A DNA stretch of 64,000 nucleotides from Chamaecyparis obtusa (Eukaryota; Streptophyta; Pinopsida; Cupressales; Cupressaceae). The translations under genes and the position numbers were made by a program. How positions within the stretch are numbered: the first letter of the stretch is position 1; every line of letters starts with the position of its first letter. This document shows positions 46,410-58,332 of the stretch, one piece after another. The stretch spans positions 507,501 through 571,500 of the forward strand of contig BSBK01002091.1 of assembly GCA_027943335.1 (NCBI GenBank), read 5' to 3'. The notes beneath the pieces were generated by a model. The model was not told the origin of the DNA. It made no database searches and saw only the letters and a list, made by a program, of their open reading frames with translations.

Positions 46410-47516
46410 TGTTGGCAAGTTGTCTATACTAAAGTATATGACTAGATATAGTGTTTTCATTATGGAAACAAAGTCATATAGCAGTTTGGAGTCAGCGCAC
46501 TTGATGTAAAGATCAGAATTCAGTTAAGTGTTGAAGACTGGATATATGGAGTTCCGGTAGCTCAGAGCATTAGCATACATGTGTACGAAAGAATTATGGT
46601 ATGTACCATAGAAGTTAAGTTGGTTAGACTATATTATTACTTATTCTATGAGCGTATAAGCATATGTGCAAGGATGAGAAAGTTATAGTCAGTTGAAGTT
46701 GCACAGTCAGTGTGTGCTAGCAGAGAACAGAGCATGGAGCTGACAGTTAGCATTTTGGTTTGCAATTATAATGTAAAATTGTAAAGGCTATGTGCCCATT
46801 GTATTTAGGTTGCTGATATGTTTATATGTATAATTGTAAGCACGCTTAAGCCAATTCATTTGGAAGCATTTTTTGTAATTATTTATAGGGCCGACCTAAT
46901 TGTGTATTTTGTATGAGCATATAAATATAAGGTGTGCCCATTGTATTCAGTATGAAAGTTGAAATAGAGTTGTGACAAGAAGAGAAGAAGTGTATGAAGA
47001 CACTAGAAGATGCATTAGAGCTTTGAAAGAGGTCAAAGCATTAGTGCATCAAAGGAACTAATCTAACAAGCAGTGTCATAGTGACAGTTCATCCTATAGA
47101 TATGAGATCAGAAGGTTGTAGCCTTCACCACTTGAGTAATGAGCTCTTGGAGAGTGCATCCTCTCCCCTAATAGGGATGATTGTAAAAGACTCCTAACAG
47201 GGTCCGACCCTCAACAAGGTCTATTGTACTTAAAGCATTGTAAAGCTACTCCTAACAGGGTAAAGGATCTTCTAGAAAGGATCATAAAACACTAGTGTAG
47301 AATATTAGTGGGTGTCAATTCCCATCAAGGTTTTACCTATTTGGGTTTCCTCGTAATCATATTGGTGTCATGTGTTGATTTCATGTTTCATGTTTATGTG
47401 AATGTTTATTTCAGTACTTAAGCATTTATGTTCATCATAAATATTAAAGTGAAAAGTTAAAATATAGTGAACACTGATTAACCCCCTCCCCCCTCTCAGT
47501 GTTCCCATTCCTAACA
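46410..47516 (+). repeat. E3 5' LTR
   Basis: 1107 bases, TGTTGG..TAACA. A TATAAATATA box at 46920-46929 lies in the segment missing from the 3' LTR. Hairpin at 47469-47504. Confidence 0.93.
46920..46929 (+). promoter_or_regulatory. E3 5' LTR TATA box
   Basis: TATAAATATA followed by AGGTGTGCCC; likely core promoter of the element RNA. Confidence 0.55.
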
Positions 47517-47518
47517 AT

Positions 47519-47530
47519 TGGTATCAGAGC
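47519..47530 (+). promoter_or_regulatory. E3 primer binding site
   Basis: TGGTATCAGAGC, two bases after the LTR end; identical to E1 and copia-2. Confidence 0.87.
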
Positions 47531-47570
47531 TCTAGTCCTCAGAGAAGAAGTTTAACCACTTGAGGAGATC

Positions 47571-48701
47571 ATGGACAAAGAAGAAATGAAACATCTGAAA
47601 AGAAATCTTGAAGCTTCTCTTGAAGATTTGGACAAGTCAGAAAGAGAATCTGAAGAACTAAAGGACAAACTTAGTGATGCTCAATTAGTCATCAAAAAGC
47701 TAAGGAAAGATTTGAAAGAATGCTCTACCAGTGATCTAAGGACAATGGTCAAGAAGCTCAATGAAGAAAACAAATCCTTAAAAGAAAAAGTTGAAGAGTT
47801 TGATGATAAGCTGACTAATAATCAAGAAGTCTATGATGAACAAATCAAAGAGAACCTTCAGCTGAATGAAGAACTAAGGCAAGCGAACATGGAAATCTTG
47901 GAGCTAAGGAATAGTAAAGAAAGCTTGGAGTCTGAATTGAAAGAAGCAAAGAATCATATTGACAAATTACACACCAATTATGATTTGATAGAATCTCAGT
48001 TGTATGCAAGAAGAGCCAAAGGAGACACTAGTTGTATTGGATACAATGAAGCACAAAATCAGATGGACAATATGTGAGCAAGAAAGGATTCACAAAAGGA
48101 CTCTACTGATACTAAAAAGATACAAGATCAAACCATAGATAATGGTGGACCACCTAAGAATGAACGCAATCAAGTAGAACGCACTTTTTTTTCTTGTAAA
48201 AAGCATGGACACATTGCAAGGAGCTGTATAGAGGTAAGACCTTTCAATGGTTACTATTATTCATTCAACAAGTTTGGTCATAGAGCTATGAATTGCAAGA
48301 CTAGTAAGAAGAATAGAATTCAGCAAGATTAGAGAAATTAGAATCAGACAAATGTAAGAAGTGCTCAGAATGTTACATGTTAGATATGTAACTATAATGG
48401 TCACATAGAAAAATAATGCAGAATGGTGACTCATGTCAATGCGCTGAGGAATATAAGACCTCCAATCATTTGTCACTCTTGTAACAAGGTTGGACATATC
48501 TCAAGGTTTCGTAGATCAAGGACACAAGGTTAGGGAAGCCCTAAAAAGGCCAAAGAACTAGTTTTGGATCCCGTAGGAGAAGTAAATTTTGTCAAAGCCT
48601 CAGATGATGTGAGCATAATTTGGTCAGAGAAAAATAAGGATAAGACTGATGAGAATGTATTGGATGCATCCACAGTGGACACACCCTCTACATCTAGATG
48701 A
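47571..48701 (+). pseudogene. E3 ORF1: coiled-coil zinc-knuckle protein
   Basis: ATG 47571 (MDKEEMKHLKRNLEASLEDL). Residues 1 to about 150 are heptad-rich coiled coil. TGA at 48075-48077, after which the same design continues: knuckle-like SCKKHGHIARSC, FNKFGHRAMNC, CNYNGHIEK and CHSCNKVGHISRF, each missing one or more ligands. TAG at 48381-48383 stands where E1 has CAG. An acidic tail ends at TGA 48699-48701. Homologous in plan to E1/E2 ORF1, but sequence identity is low outside the knuckles. Confidence 0.72.
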
Positions 48702-49146
48702 ATGGCCCTTAGGGTCATAGGGGGAGATAATTTATCTCTAGACCCTTACACAGTTGGTATACTCATCCTCAGAGTATGCATCTTGGGACTTAAAATTTTG
48801 GAGTATAAAGGTACCTATTGGCAAGAGCGTACATACAAATTGTGAACAGAACTCGAGTTGCAAATTTTGAAGTGACAGCCTAGTTTACGTGACTTGCATT
48901 AATGGTAGATTTTTCATTTTAAAGTACACATAAGTTATTTGATTTCTCATTGCATTCAAATTTAGAGTGATAGGAGAGCAAAAAGAGCTTTGGAAGTTGT
49001 TGTGAAGTCTTGGAGATTGATCTATTAGAGATTTTCTACAATTATCAGTGCATTTGGTTGGTTGTAGAAACCCTAAGCTCATTGCACCAATTCAGAAGCC
49101 TTCAAATTATCTCAGAGCTCAGTTGGAAAGTGTTTACAAGTAAGTC
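48702..49146 (+). other. E3 spacer between ORF1 and ORF2
   Basis: 445 bases with no open frame; equivalent in position and size to the E1 and E2 spacers. Confidence 0.5.
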
Positions 49147-52100
49147 ATGGCCACTCCCATTATTTATGATGTCACTAAGAAGAAGAGATATGTTTTCAAG
49201 AAACATCCATTTAAATCAACCCTAGATGATTTAGAGGGAGCTTTCTCCCACACACCTATGGACGTCATCCATGTGGAAGATATTAGAGCATATTTCTACT
49301 ATAAGAAGGAACCAGTTGGATTGGATAAGCTAAGAGCACACATGGACACCATTTTGAAGCCAAATAAAACATTCATGGATGAATATGCTAAATGGAATGA
49401 TCACCCAATTGTTGAGTATGCTATGGCATATGGATTCTATAAGACAAAATGGATAAAAATCTTTTTGAGCAGAATTCATGATGATTTGTTTTGGATTGGT
49501 GATGTACCAGTTAGAATCACCAATGACTTGATACATGAGATGACAGGCCTTTCTAGGTCAGGCTCTGTCCTTCCTATGGGCAAGGATGTCAGAAAGATGG
49601 TTGAACAAATATGTAAGTCAAGGAGTGATAGGTGCAGTATGACCATCAAGCCTATTGAGAAAGAAAACATCAAATTGATGTCAATGATATTGGGGTATAG
49701 GTTTCATCACACCAGCAGGGTGAATAGTGTGTCTACAGGCACTATTCTAGTAGCCATCAAACTTGTGAAGGAAGATGAGGAATTCAACTTTTGTGAGATC
49801 TTGCATACACAGTTGATTGATAACATCAAGGCTATCAAGCATGACAAGACAAAGATATTTAGGTTTGGGTCACTAATCATCTACATGTACCTTCATATTG
49901 TTGGGAAGATATCAGATTTGTATTTGGACAAGTCCATTCCAACCATGCCTCAGATATCGAACAAAGCATCCATTGAAAGTACACTAAGGGACTATATAAC
50001 CTTGGAATTGAAGACCTTTAGAGCTAAGATGTAAATGAGGTACAAGATTCCAGAAAGTATTGTGGAAAAGTATAAGGATTCAATTTATTTTATGGTGGAA
50101 ACTGATAGAACTTGTATGGAAGTCATTGAACCAAGAACTAAGTGGATTCATCAACTTGGCTATGAGGTAGAGGAACAGGTCCTTGAAGCATATGCACAAG
50201 TACTAGTTTCAGCCCCCAAAGATCCTAATGAACCTTGGTGGGGAACATATGAGGAGAAGACAAGAGAAGCAGATGCAAAGCTTAACATAGCAAGAAAAAA
50301 AGGAAGGTTGCTAAAGTCACATAATAGATCTTAAGGATTCATGGTGTATCTCAAGTAGACCTTGACAAGGCAAGGGAAGAGAAGATTGCTTTGGAAATGA
50401 AAAGTGCAACAGCAGAAGAAGAACAAGAAGATCCTAAGATGAAGAAGATAAAAATTGAAAAAGATGACAGTCAGAAGGATATATCTGATGACACTCCTAC
50501 GCCCGAAGAAACCAGTGATTCTAATGCTCCTCTAGAGTATAAGCCAACAACCAAAAGGAAGAAGGAAACCAGCACTAGTCATCCATCCTCGTGAGCTACA
50601 AGGAGCAAGAAAAACATTCAAGCACCTCCTAAGGCAAGATTCAGACCAAGCCTCAAAGTATTGAGCACAAGAATTATTAATGAGGGTAGAATTGATCAAG
50701 TAGGGAAGTTTTATGAATCATATAGTTAGATTGACAAGTCAGAAATACATGGTATAATTGTTAAACATATGATAAAGTTCAAGAAGATAGTTCTTGAATT
50801 GAAAACAGTAATTCCAGATAAAGTGTGGAGATAATGGATACCTTGAAGAGACAAGCCACTAAAGAAGACTTCATAATAAGGGAACAAATTCTTGATTCCA
50901 CTCTTCCAATATGTTTTATTGAAGAAAAGTCACTATTGTTGAATTTGGTGAAGCCGCACTTAAGGTCAAAGATGAGAACACTGCATCTCATGAACAAAGA
51001 CTATGAGCTAATCTCTAAGGAAATATAGAATGCCTTTGAGAAGGTATTCTTAGAACAGTGCATGAAACCTATGTCTTTGCCCATCTCTCAAGTACCTAGT
51101 AAGCAAGAAAATGCAGCAGAGACTATCAAGGAACAGTCTATAGGTCCTCAAGATTCAGTGCCTGTAGTGGAAGTACAAAAAAAGGCAAATAAATCTACAT
51201 CCATGATAGAATCACTCAAGGATAGCACCATTATCATTGATAATGTGGAGATAGCCATGGCGGCCACTGAGATAGACTTAGATAAGTTTGAGGAAGCTTT
51301 TGTGAGCTCACAAGAAGTTGAGATCTTATGTAGCAGCACACCTCCCACTCATCAAGAAGAGGTATTGATTGAATATATATCAGATGAGAAGGAAAAAGAG
51401 AAAATAGAAGAGAAAGAAGAGAAAAAGGAAGAGGAAGAAAAGAAAGAAGAAGAAGAAGAAGAAGAAGAAGAAGAAAAGGAACAAGAGAAAGATGAAAATT
51501 CTATAGATCTAGCTAAGATAAAAATAGAAGTGATGGTTAGCACTCCCATCACCCCCTCCTCAGCATTGTTGTCAAGTTTGACACTTGACACATCCAGTTT
51601 GGACTCATGGAAAGAAGAAGACCTGATTAAGTTCAGCGTCTTAGCCATGGAGAAGGCAAAGGAGAAACAAGTCATGAGAAATCCTCTCCTTGTGGAATCA
51701 ATGAACATACTAAATAGTTTGTTGCCTATGGAAATGAAAGTGAATAAGGTACATTCGGTTGATGATGTGAGTATAGTTATCTCACAGTCTAAAAGTAATT
51801 TTTCTAGCCTTGAAGAATCTACATCCAAAGTTGCAGAAGAGAAGTACCTAAAGAAAAGATTGAATGAGTTGATGAGAAACTTTGCACTAGATATGAGCTC
51901 ACTCAAGACAGGACACGCATCTTTAAAAGAATTTGTTGGTCAAGGAAGAAAATTCATTGCAAACTACATGGATCAGGATAAGCTTAGTGATGCCCATCTT
52001 AAGACAATACAAGATGTAGAAGCTATGAATGAACAGGTGAAGAGTTCAGTGAAAGACTCATCCACTGATGTGAACATGTGTAATAATGTTTACCAGGGTC

Positions 52101-52402
52101 AATTGGAAAAAAATGAGAAGGTAGAGAAAGAGATGGAAAAGATAAGGTCTAGACAGACTCAGTTGAGGAATGCTCTTGCGCCCTCACTAGACATTCTCAA
52201 TTAGAACTTAAAGGAGATTGATGCCACAATGATAACCTATGATCAAGGTCCGACCACAGATTTGAAGAAGATGGAGAAGCTTCAATATGCATTGTGTGCC
52301 CATCTCTAGATAGTTAACTCTTTGATACATTTTTGGAAGAAGGAGATCCAGAACCTCAAGATAGCATATCCAAATGTTTTCCCTAAGTATGTACAAATAC
52401 AA
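49147..52402 (+). pseudogene. E3 ORF2: large unrecognised protein
   Basis: ATG 49147 (MATPIIYDVTKKKRYVFKKH). Block A 49147-50200 shares LSRIHDDLFWIGDVPVRITN, DLIHEMTGLSRSG and the FRFGSLIIYMYLH motif with E1/E2. A basic segment (TTKRKKETSTS) is near 50545-50580. Block B near 50640-50820 with GRIDQVGKFYESY. An E3-specific Glu/Lys tract (51380-51495) precedes block C (about 51830-52200), helical and coiled-coil-like. Stops at 50032-50034, 50332-50334, 50592-50594 and 52202-52204; frameshifts near 50335-50390 and 50595-50825. The exact C terminus is unclear (stop between 52310 and 52470). Confidence 0.72.
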
Positions 52403-52586
52403 TTTTTTGGTACACCTTTGTCATTATTGTCAAAGGGGGAGTTGTGTATAGAATATGGAGTATAAAATATATAGGGAGATATAAGATTATGTATAAAAAT
52501 GTATAGAAGACAAAAGTTTTTTTATTAAGGGATAGTTAGCAACTTGGCCATATTCCTTTGTTGCCATCAATGAAAAAGGGAGAGAT
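52403..52586 (+). promoter_or_regulatory. E3 3' untranslated region with doubled purine tract
   Basis: First tract TTGTCAAAGGGGGAG (about 52428-52442), second AAAAAGGGAGAGAT (52573-52586), preceded by TTGCCATCAATG as in copia. Confidence 0.76.
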
Positions 52587-53360
52587 TGTTGGAAAGTTAT
52601 CTATACTAAAGTATATGACTAGATATAGTGTTTTCATTATGGAAACAAAGTCATATAGCAATTTGCAGTCATCGCACTTGATGTAAAGATCAAAATTTAG
52701 TTAAGTGTTGAAGACTGGATAGTATACAGAGTTCCAGCAGCTCAGAGCATCAACGCACATGTGTACAAAAGAATTATGGTATGTTCCATAGAAGTTAAGT
52801 TCGTTAGACTATATTATTGCTTATTCTATGAGCGCATAAGCAGAAGATGTATTAGAGCTTTGCAAGAGGTCAAAGCATCAGCGCATCAAAGGAACTAATT
52901 TGACAAGAAGTGTCACAGTGATAGTTCATCCTGTAGATATAGTGTGTATCTGAGATCAGAAGGTTGTAGCCTTCACCACTTGAGCAGTGAGCTATTGGAT
53001 AGTGCATCTTCTCCCCTAACAAGAATGATTTTAAAAGACTCCTAATAGGGTCCAACCCTTAACAAGGTCTATTGTACTTAAAGCATTGTAAATCTACTCC
53101 TAACAGGGTAAAGGATCTTCTAGCAAGGATCATAAAACACTACTACAGAATATTAGTGGGTGTCAATTCCCACTAGATTTTTACCTATTTGGGTTTCCCC
53201 GTAATCATATTGGTGTCATGTGTTGATTTCATGTTTGATGTTTATGTGAATGTTTATTTCAATACTTAAGCATTTATGTTCAGCATAAAGATTAAAGTGA
53301 AAAGTTAAAATACAGTGAACACTGATTCACCCCCCCCTCTCAGTGTTCCCATTCCTAAAA
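52587..53360 (+). repeat. E3 3' LTR with internal deletion
   Basis: 774 bases against 1107 in the 5' LTR. The segment equal to about 46663-47004 of the 5' LTR is gone, including the TATA box. The last bases read CTAAAA where the 5' LTR has CTAACA. Confidence 0.9.
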
Positions 53361-53365
53361 TTTAG

Positions 53366-53455
53366 GAGATATAAGAATCTACACAGACTTTAGGGACTTA
53401 AACAAATCATGTCCAAAAGATGATTTCCCACTACCTAGCATAGACATGATAGTAG
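53366..53455 (+). pseudogene. Gypsy-B reverse transcriptase start, resumed
   Basis: Reads IRICTDFRDLNKSCPKDDFP then LPSIDMIV, the classic start of the gypsy reverse transcriptase core, in frame with 46409 once E3 and one TSD copy are removed. Cut at 53455 by element X. Confidence 0.85.
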
Positions 53456-55339
53456 TGTAGACACCTAAAAATCTATTAGAAAATTAAAGTATTTTTATTT
53501 TCTAAAAAGTCCTGATGACATCATCATTTATTAATTAATTAATTATTTAATTAATTTTTATGCCATTAAATCCCTTTATGTTAATTAAAAATATTTAATT
53601 AAGAAATCCCTTCCAAAAATGTTTAAATCTTATTTAAACATTATTCCCTCCAAAATTTATTAATTATCTAATAACTTGGCTAAAAATCCTTTAAATAAAT
53701 AAAATATTTATTTAAATCCAAAAACCTTGAAAATCTTCTAGAAATCCCTAACCTCTTCTAGAATTTCCTAATCTCACTCTAATCCTGATTAAAAGGTGAT
53801 TCCTACCTTTTTTAGTATAAACCCTTGATGACATCATCATTTATTAATTAATTAATTATTTAATTAATTAATTTTTATGCCATTAAATCCTGCTATTTTA
53901 ATTAAATATTTTTAATTAAATAATCTCTCCCCAAATCATTTAAATCAAATTTGAGTGAATTTCCTCTATTTATTAATTATTAATTGATAAATTGATCAAA
54001 AATCCTTTAAATAAATAGAATATTTATTTAAATCATAAAACTTTAGAAATATCCTATAAATCCCTAACCTCTTCTAAAATTTCCTAATCTCACTCTAAAC
54101 CTAATTAAAAGGTGATTCCTACATTTCTTAAGCCTAACCCTTCAAACTTTGACTTTGGGTCAAAACCCCTCATAAATGAGCCTTAGACACTCATAAATAC
54201 TTCTTACATCCTCATTAAAGACTCTTACTATGTGCTAAAATGTTGACAAACTTCTATGAGTCATTTAATCTAAGATTTCTCAAGAATGAGGTCTCAAATG
54301 GTGACTCATAGCTCTTTATTCATGGAGTGCAAGGGTTTATAATGGAGGCCCTCAGATTAGACCTAGTTTGTGCCCATGCAAGTACATCATAAAATGAGAG
54401 ATTCAAAGAGGAAAAGCAAGAATGCTAGTATCCATGATCATCAAGTATGTATGCAAATGAAAATGAAAACTATTCTATATGATAACAATGCATGAAAGCA
54501 AACTAATCTATGAAAGGAAATGCTTATGCAAGATTATTTAATGAAAGGAACTATGAATCTAATCTAATATGAAAGTGCAATATTAATCTAAATGGATTGC
54601 CATGGAGGCATGAGAGAAGAAAACAAGAAAAGAAAAGATGCAATGTTCAGGCTCAGGCGCTCAAATTCTCCTCCGAAATCGCTCTCCAAACCTACATAAC
54701 AATAACATAAATCTTGATCTCTAAAATATCCATGCATAAATGAGAAGGAGAGGGCTCCTTATAAAAGATTTAGAAATGAATGGATGGTCAAGATTAAGAG
54801 GAAAAAAGAAATGAGCAATGGTGGAGATTAAATCTTGGTTGATCCATGTGCTCAAGATTCTCAAGAGGCAAAATCAATGGACATGGATAAGAGGCAAAAG
54901 GATGTGTGGAAGTGATTAAGAGGTAAAAGGAGATTCCACTCATCTTGGATAGTGTGCATTCATTGTGTAGACAAAAAGTTTTTTTCTTTTGATTTTTATT
55001 TATTATTTTAGCAAAGTGGTTTCTATTATTTAATTAAAATATTTTTTTATTATTTAAAAGAGATTTGTTCTTTTAATTAAATGTGGCTTAGGATAAAGTG
55101 ATTTTATTATTTAGTTAAAAGATTTTTTTTATTTAATTAAAAAGGAGCATGTTCTATTAATTAAATTAAACTTAGGATTAAATGATCAAACCTTAGGAAA
55201 TATTGAAATATTTGAGTTAATTACGATTTGATCAAAGAAATTGAATTGAATTGAAAATATTGCAAATCATTGATTTAGGAAATTGATAAATTGATGAATG
55301 GGGGCCCAAAGTCTAGGTGACCATTTTATGGTGCATACA
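53456..55339 (-). repeat. Element X 3' LTR
   Basis: On the minus strand it starts TGTATGCACC at 55339, right after a purine-rich tract (CAAAGAGAGGCAAA, 55340-55353), and ends GGTGTCTACA at 53456, inside gypsy-B. A minus-strand TTTTATAAGG box lies at about 54757-54766. Contains a 313-base tandem duplication (53514 onward, again from 53827) and AT-rich TTAATTAA runs. The pairing 5' LTR is not in the window, so the limits are inferred. Confidence 0.6.
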
Positions 55340-55353
55340 TTTGCCTCTCTTTG

Positions 55354-58332
55354 AATAATTCATGATCTTCATGAAAACACATGTAAACAAAAAATTAAGT
55401 TAAAATGTGAGATTGATTTGAGATCACAAAACAACCCAGACGTGTGATCGATGGACGAGAACACATCAGGACAAAGATAAGTTGATTGAAAAAGACAAAG
55501 CCAACACCCCTGTAAATAGGTAATTTTCAAGTCTCAAGCAAGGATGCCCCAAGAGAAGCAATTGATATGATTGATAAAGTTGAATCAAGGATTGAAGTTT
55601 GATAGGTACTGCCCCCTCGTGATCGAAATCAAAATGAGATAGAGGAGAAACAGTAAATTGATAAATTTGATCAAATCAAACTAAATATAAGGTTTTTGAT
55701 GTAAGATGAAAGATATAAGGATCAAAGAACCAAGGTAGATCATTAATCATGAAATATTATGCCCCAAGGTTGAATTAGAAGAAAAGAAGTGGGGTGAAAG
55801 TGAATGGAAGATAGAAGTTTGGAAGAGGTGAAAAGAAATGGAGAGAAGAAAGAGAATTTGCCTCAAGAAAGAGGATGCCTCAAAATCAATCAACTGTTTA
55901 AGATAGAAAATTTTGATTGAGATCATGAAAGAAGATAAGGAAATGAAGATCAAAATATGACCATAGTTGATCAAAAGTCCAAAAGAAAGATGAACAAAAA
56001 TCCTCTCAAACTCCTAATGTAGCCTATAAATACAAATTAACATGAAGTCTAACAATGCAAGCTACATAAAAATGTAAAGGTGTACTTGCAAAAGAGAAAT
56101 TGTAACATAAGATTTTGTGTTCATCATTCATTGGAGAATGTTAAGGAACTTATTTTCATCATTGGGCCATTATTAATGGACATCGAAAAAATCACACAAT
56201 CAACACTAGTCACAAGTACAACTATGAAGATATGAATGTGATTTATATTGGATTGGAATGTGGAAAGATTCTAACATAAGCATCAAAGACATACAGGTCA
56301 AGATGACTTCAATGTTAGCTTACCCAATTTAATGTAGCAAAACCATGCTCTCATCAAGGCAAAGATGCCAAGATGACCACAAGAATAGTTGTGCAAAAAT
56401 AGTCAAGGATGATGCCTCAAATCTCCTAAGTGTTCCAAGGCAACAAAAAGAGACACTCAAGAGTTTCAAGACCACACCCACAAATAGAAAGCAAATAAAA
56501 ACATGCCCCATGCCCCAAGTCCTCTAGCTATGCATCCCAAAGAGATTTATTAGACAAGGACACTAAAAAAAAAATCATGACATATCTCAAGCTTTAAGTG
56601 TTGTGTTTAAAAATTTAAGTGTGTTCACTGATACTGAGTTCTAAGGATAAGGATCGAATGCTTGTAAGTAGGTAAGACCAAAATGATAAGTGTTCAAAAA
56701 CAATCGATGTCAAGGGTTGTGTTGAAAAACATAGTTGGAGTGGTGTTGAAAAATACCATTTGCAAGGTGTCCTAAAGACTAACATATCCAAGAGACCAAA
56801 ACTAACACAGTTATGCCCCCTACACAAAGACAAAGACCATTTCCAAACCAAGGAAACAAGGACAAGGCATGATGGAAAAAGGCTAAGTGTCAAGGACGAG
56901 TGCTAAAAAAAAATGGTGCAAAGGCCTCAAGTAGTACCCATTTCCAAGTCTTCACCACTTGGATTTTATTGCAATTTTTTTTTTAGGACTTTTTATAAAT
57001 TTTTTTTCATTTTTGCTACCAAGGGGCCTGTTTCTAGGTTTTCACAAAGGCACTTTTTCTATTTTTTTTTAATTTTTTGTATTTTTGGAATATATAATTT
57101 TTTTGGAGATACATCAAAGTGCCTATTGCTAGGTTTTCACTAAGATGATCATTTTTTTAGGACATTTTTTAATTTTTAGAATTTTTGACAATATACCATT
57201 TTTTTGAATTTTTTTCAGGATCAATAAGTATGTACAAAGGATGCCCCTAGATAGAATGGGCATCAAACTCTCAAGAAATATCACATCATGAAGTCCCAAT
57301 GTTTAACAAGGTGGAGAACAAGAGGGATTAGCAAGCTGGTGGAAGAGATGGAAGACAAGAGAATGAAGGAGAATGAAGGGAAGAAATCCTCAAGGGCAAA
57401 CTCCTCAAGAGTACCTAAGCTAGGGAAAAATTATCATGTAAAGCACATTTGGACAAGAAATGAAAGACCAACATAGGATAAATCAAAAATGCGTAATGTA
57501 AAAGAAGAAAAGGATGTAGTCCAAAGGAGTAGACATGTCAAGAGGCTTCATAGCATCATGTTTTACTCTTTTTTATTAGATCAAGACCAAAGGGGAAAAG
57601 GATAGCGAAGGGCTAGAATGAATGGAGGAAAATAAATATGAAGGCTAAACATGAATGGAATGAAAGAAAGATCATCATAAGATAACTCACAAGATAGCCA
57701 AATGTTCATGTATAGGTCAACATTGTCAAGATCAAAGAGAGAAGACAGAATGGATGAAATATGTAGAAGAACTATGCATGATGCTTGATTGCCAGGTTTT
57801 CATCACGATACTTATCCAAGGTGCCACAAGGGAGGGGTTTTCACCATAGGATGAATTTAATTCTCTTTACTTTTTCTACCAAGGCACCTGTTTCTAGGTT
57901 TCCACTAAGGCACATTTTCAATTTTTTCATTTATTTATTTATTATTTATTTTTATTTTTTTCTATTTTTAAAATTTTTTTTATTTTTTTGGAAGTAGTGC
58001 AATTTTTAAGATAATGCTCCTTGAAAGGATAAACCATGATATTCCAAGGATTCAAAATGATATGCGCAAAGATGCTAATAGGGAAAAGAAGATGGAAAAG
58101 AAAAATGGAGGATAAGGTTTTATGTAAAGCAAGTAAGGTTGGAAGATAGGAGGAATAGGCAAATGAGGAAAAATGATAGAAGGTAGAAGGATAATGAATG
58201 GAAAGATTTTGAAAGGGTAGATGGAAAGGAAGGAAAGATAAACATCAACACACACCTTGAAGGGTGGTGAGAGGATGAAGGAAATGTGAATGAAGGAATA
58301 CGTGAAGGAATATGGTGAATGGATAGCAAAGG
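55354..58332 (-). other. Element X internal non-coding region with dispersed repeats
   Basis: No supported gene. From 56930 to 57910 the phrase TTTCTAGGTTTTCAC with AAGGCAC recurs (near 56940, 57030, 57130, 57890), separated by T-rich runs. Gene-poor 3' regions with repeats are known in some Tat-type elements. Confidence 0.4.

Larger units (their letters stand above)
46410..53360 (+). mobile_element. E3: divergent polymerase-less two-gene LTR retrotransposon
   Basis: 6951 bases. LTRs 46410-47516 and 52587-53360, perfect TSD TTTAG (46405-46409, 53361-53365) within the gypsy-B reverse transcriptase. Same order as E1 and E2 (primer site, coiled-coil/zinc-knuckle ORF1, spacer of 445 bases, ORF2, doubled purine tract) but the sequence is clearly diverged, so it is a separate subfamily. 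No pol motif. The 3' LTR carries a large U3 deletion. Confidence 0.93.
27626..53455 (+). mobile_element. Tat-type Ty3/gypsy retrotransposon (gypsy-B), split by three insertions
   Basis: Leader 27626 to about 31187, gag start 31188-31673, then (after a solo LTR) 34905-35116, then (after E2) 42270-44360, protease region to about 45600, pre-reverse transcriptase 46079-46409, and (after E3) reverse transcriptase start 53366-53455. Removing each insertion with one TSD copy restores a continuous frame at all three joins. At 53456 element X begins, so integrase and the 3' LTR are not seen. Tat assignment rests on the YNYHC-like zinc region, the IDNGST protease and FNILLGRPWLHS. Confidence 0.85.
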
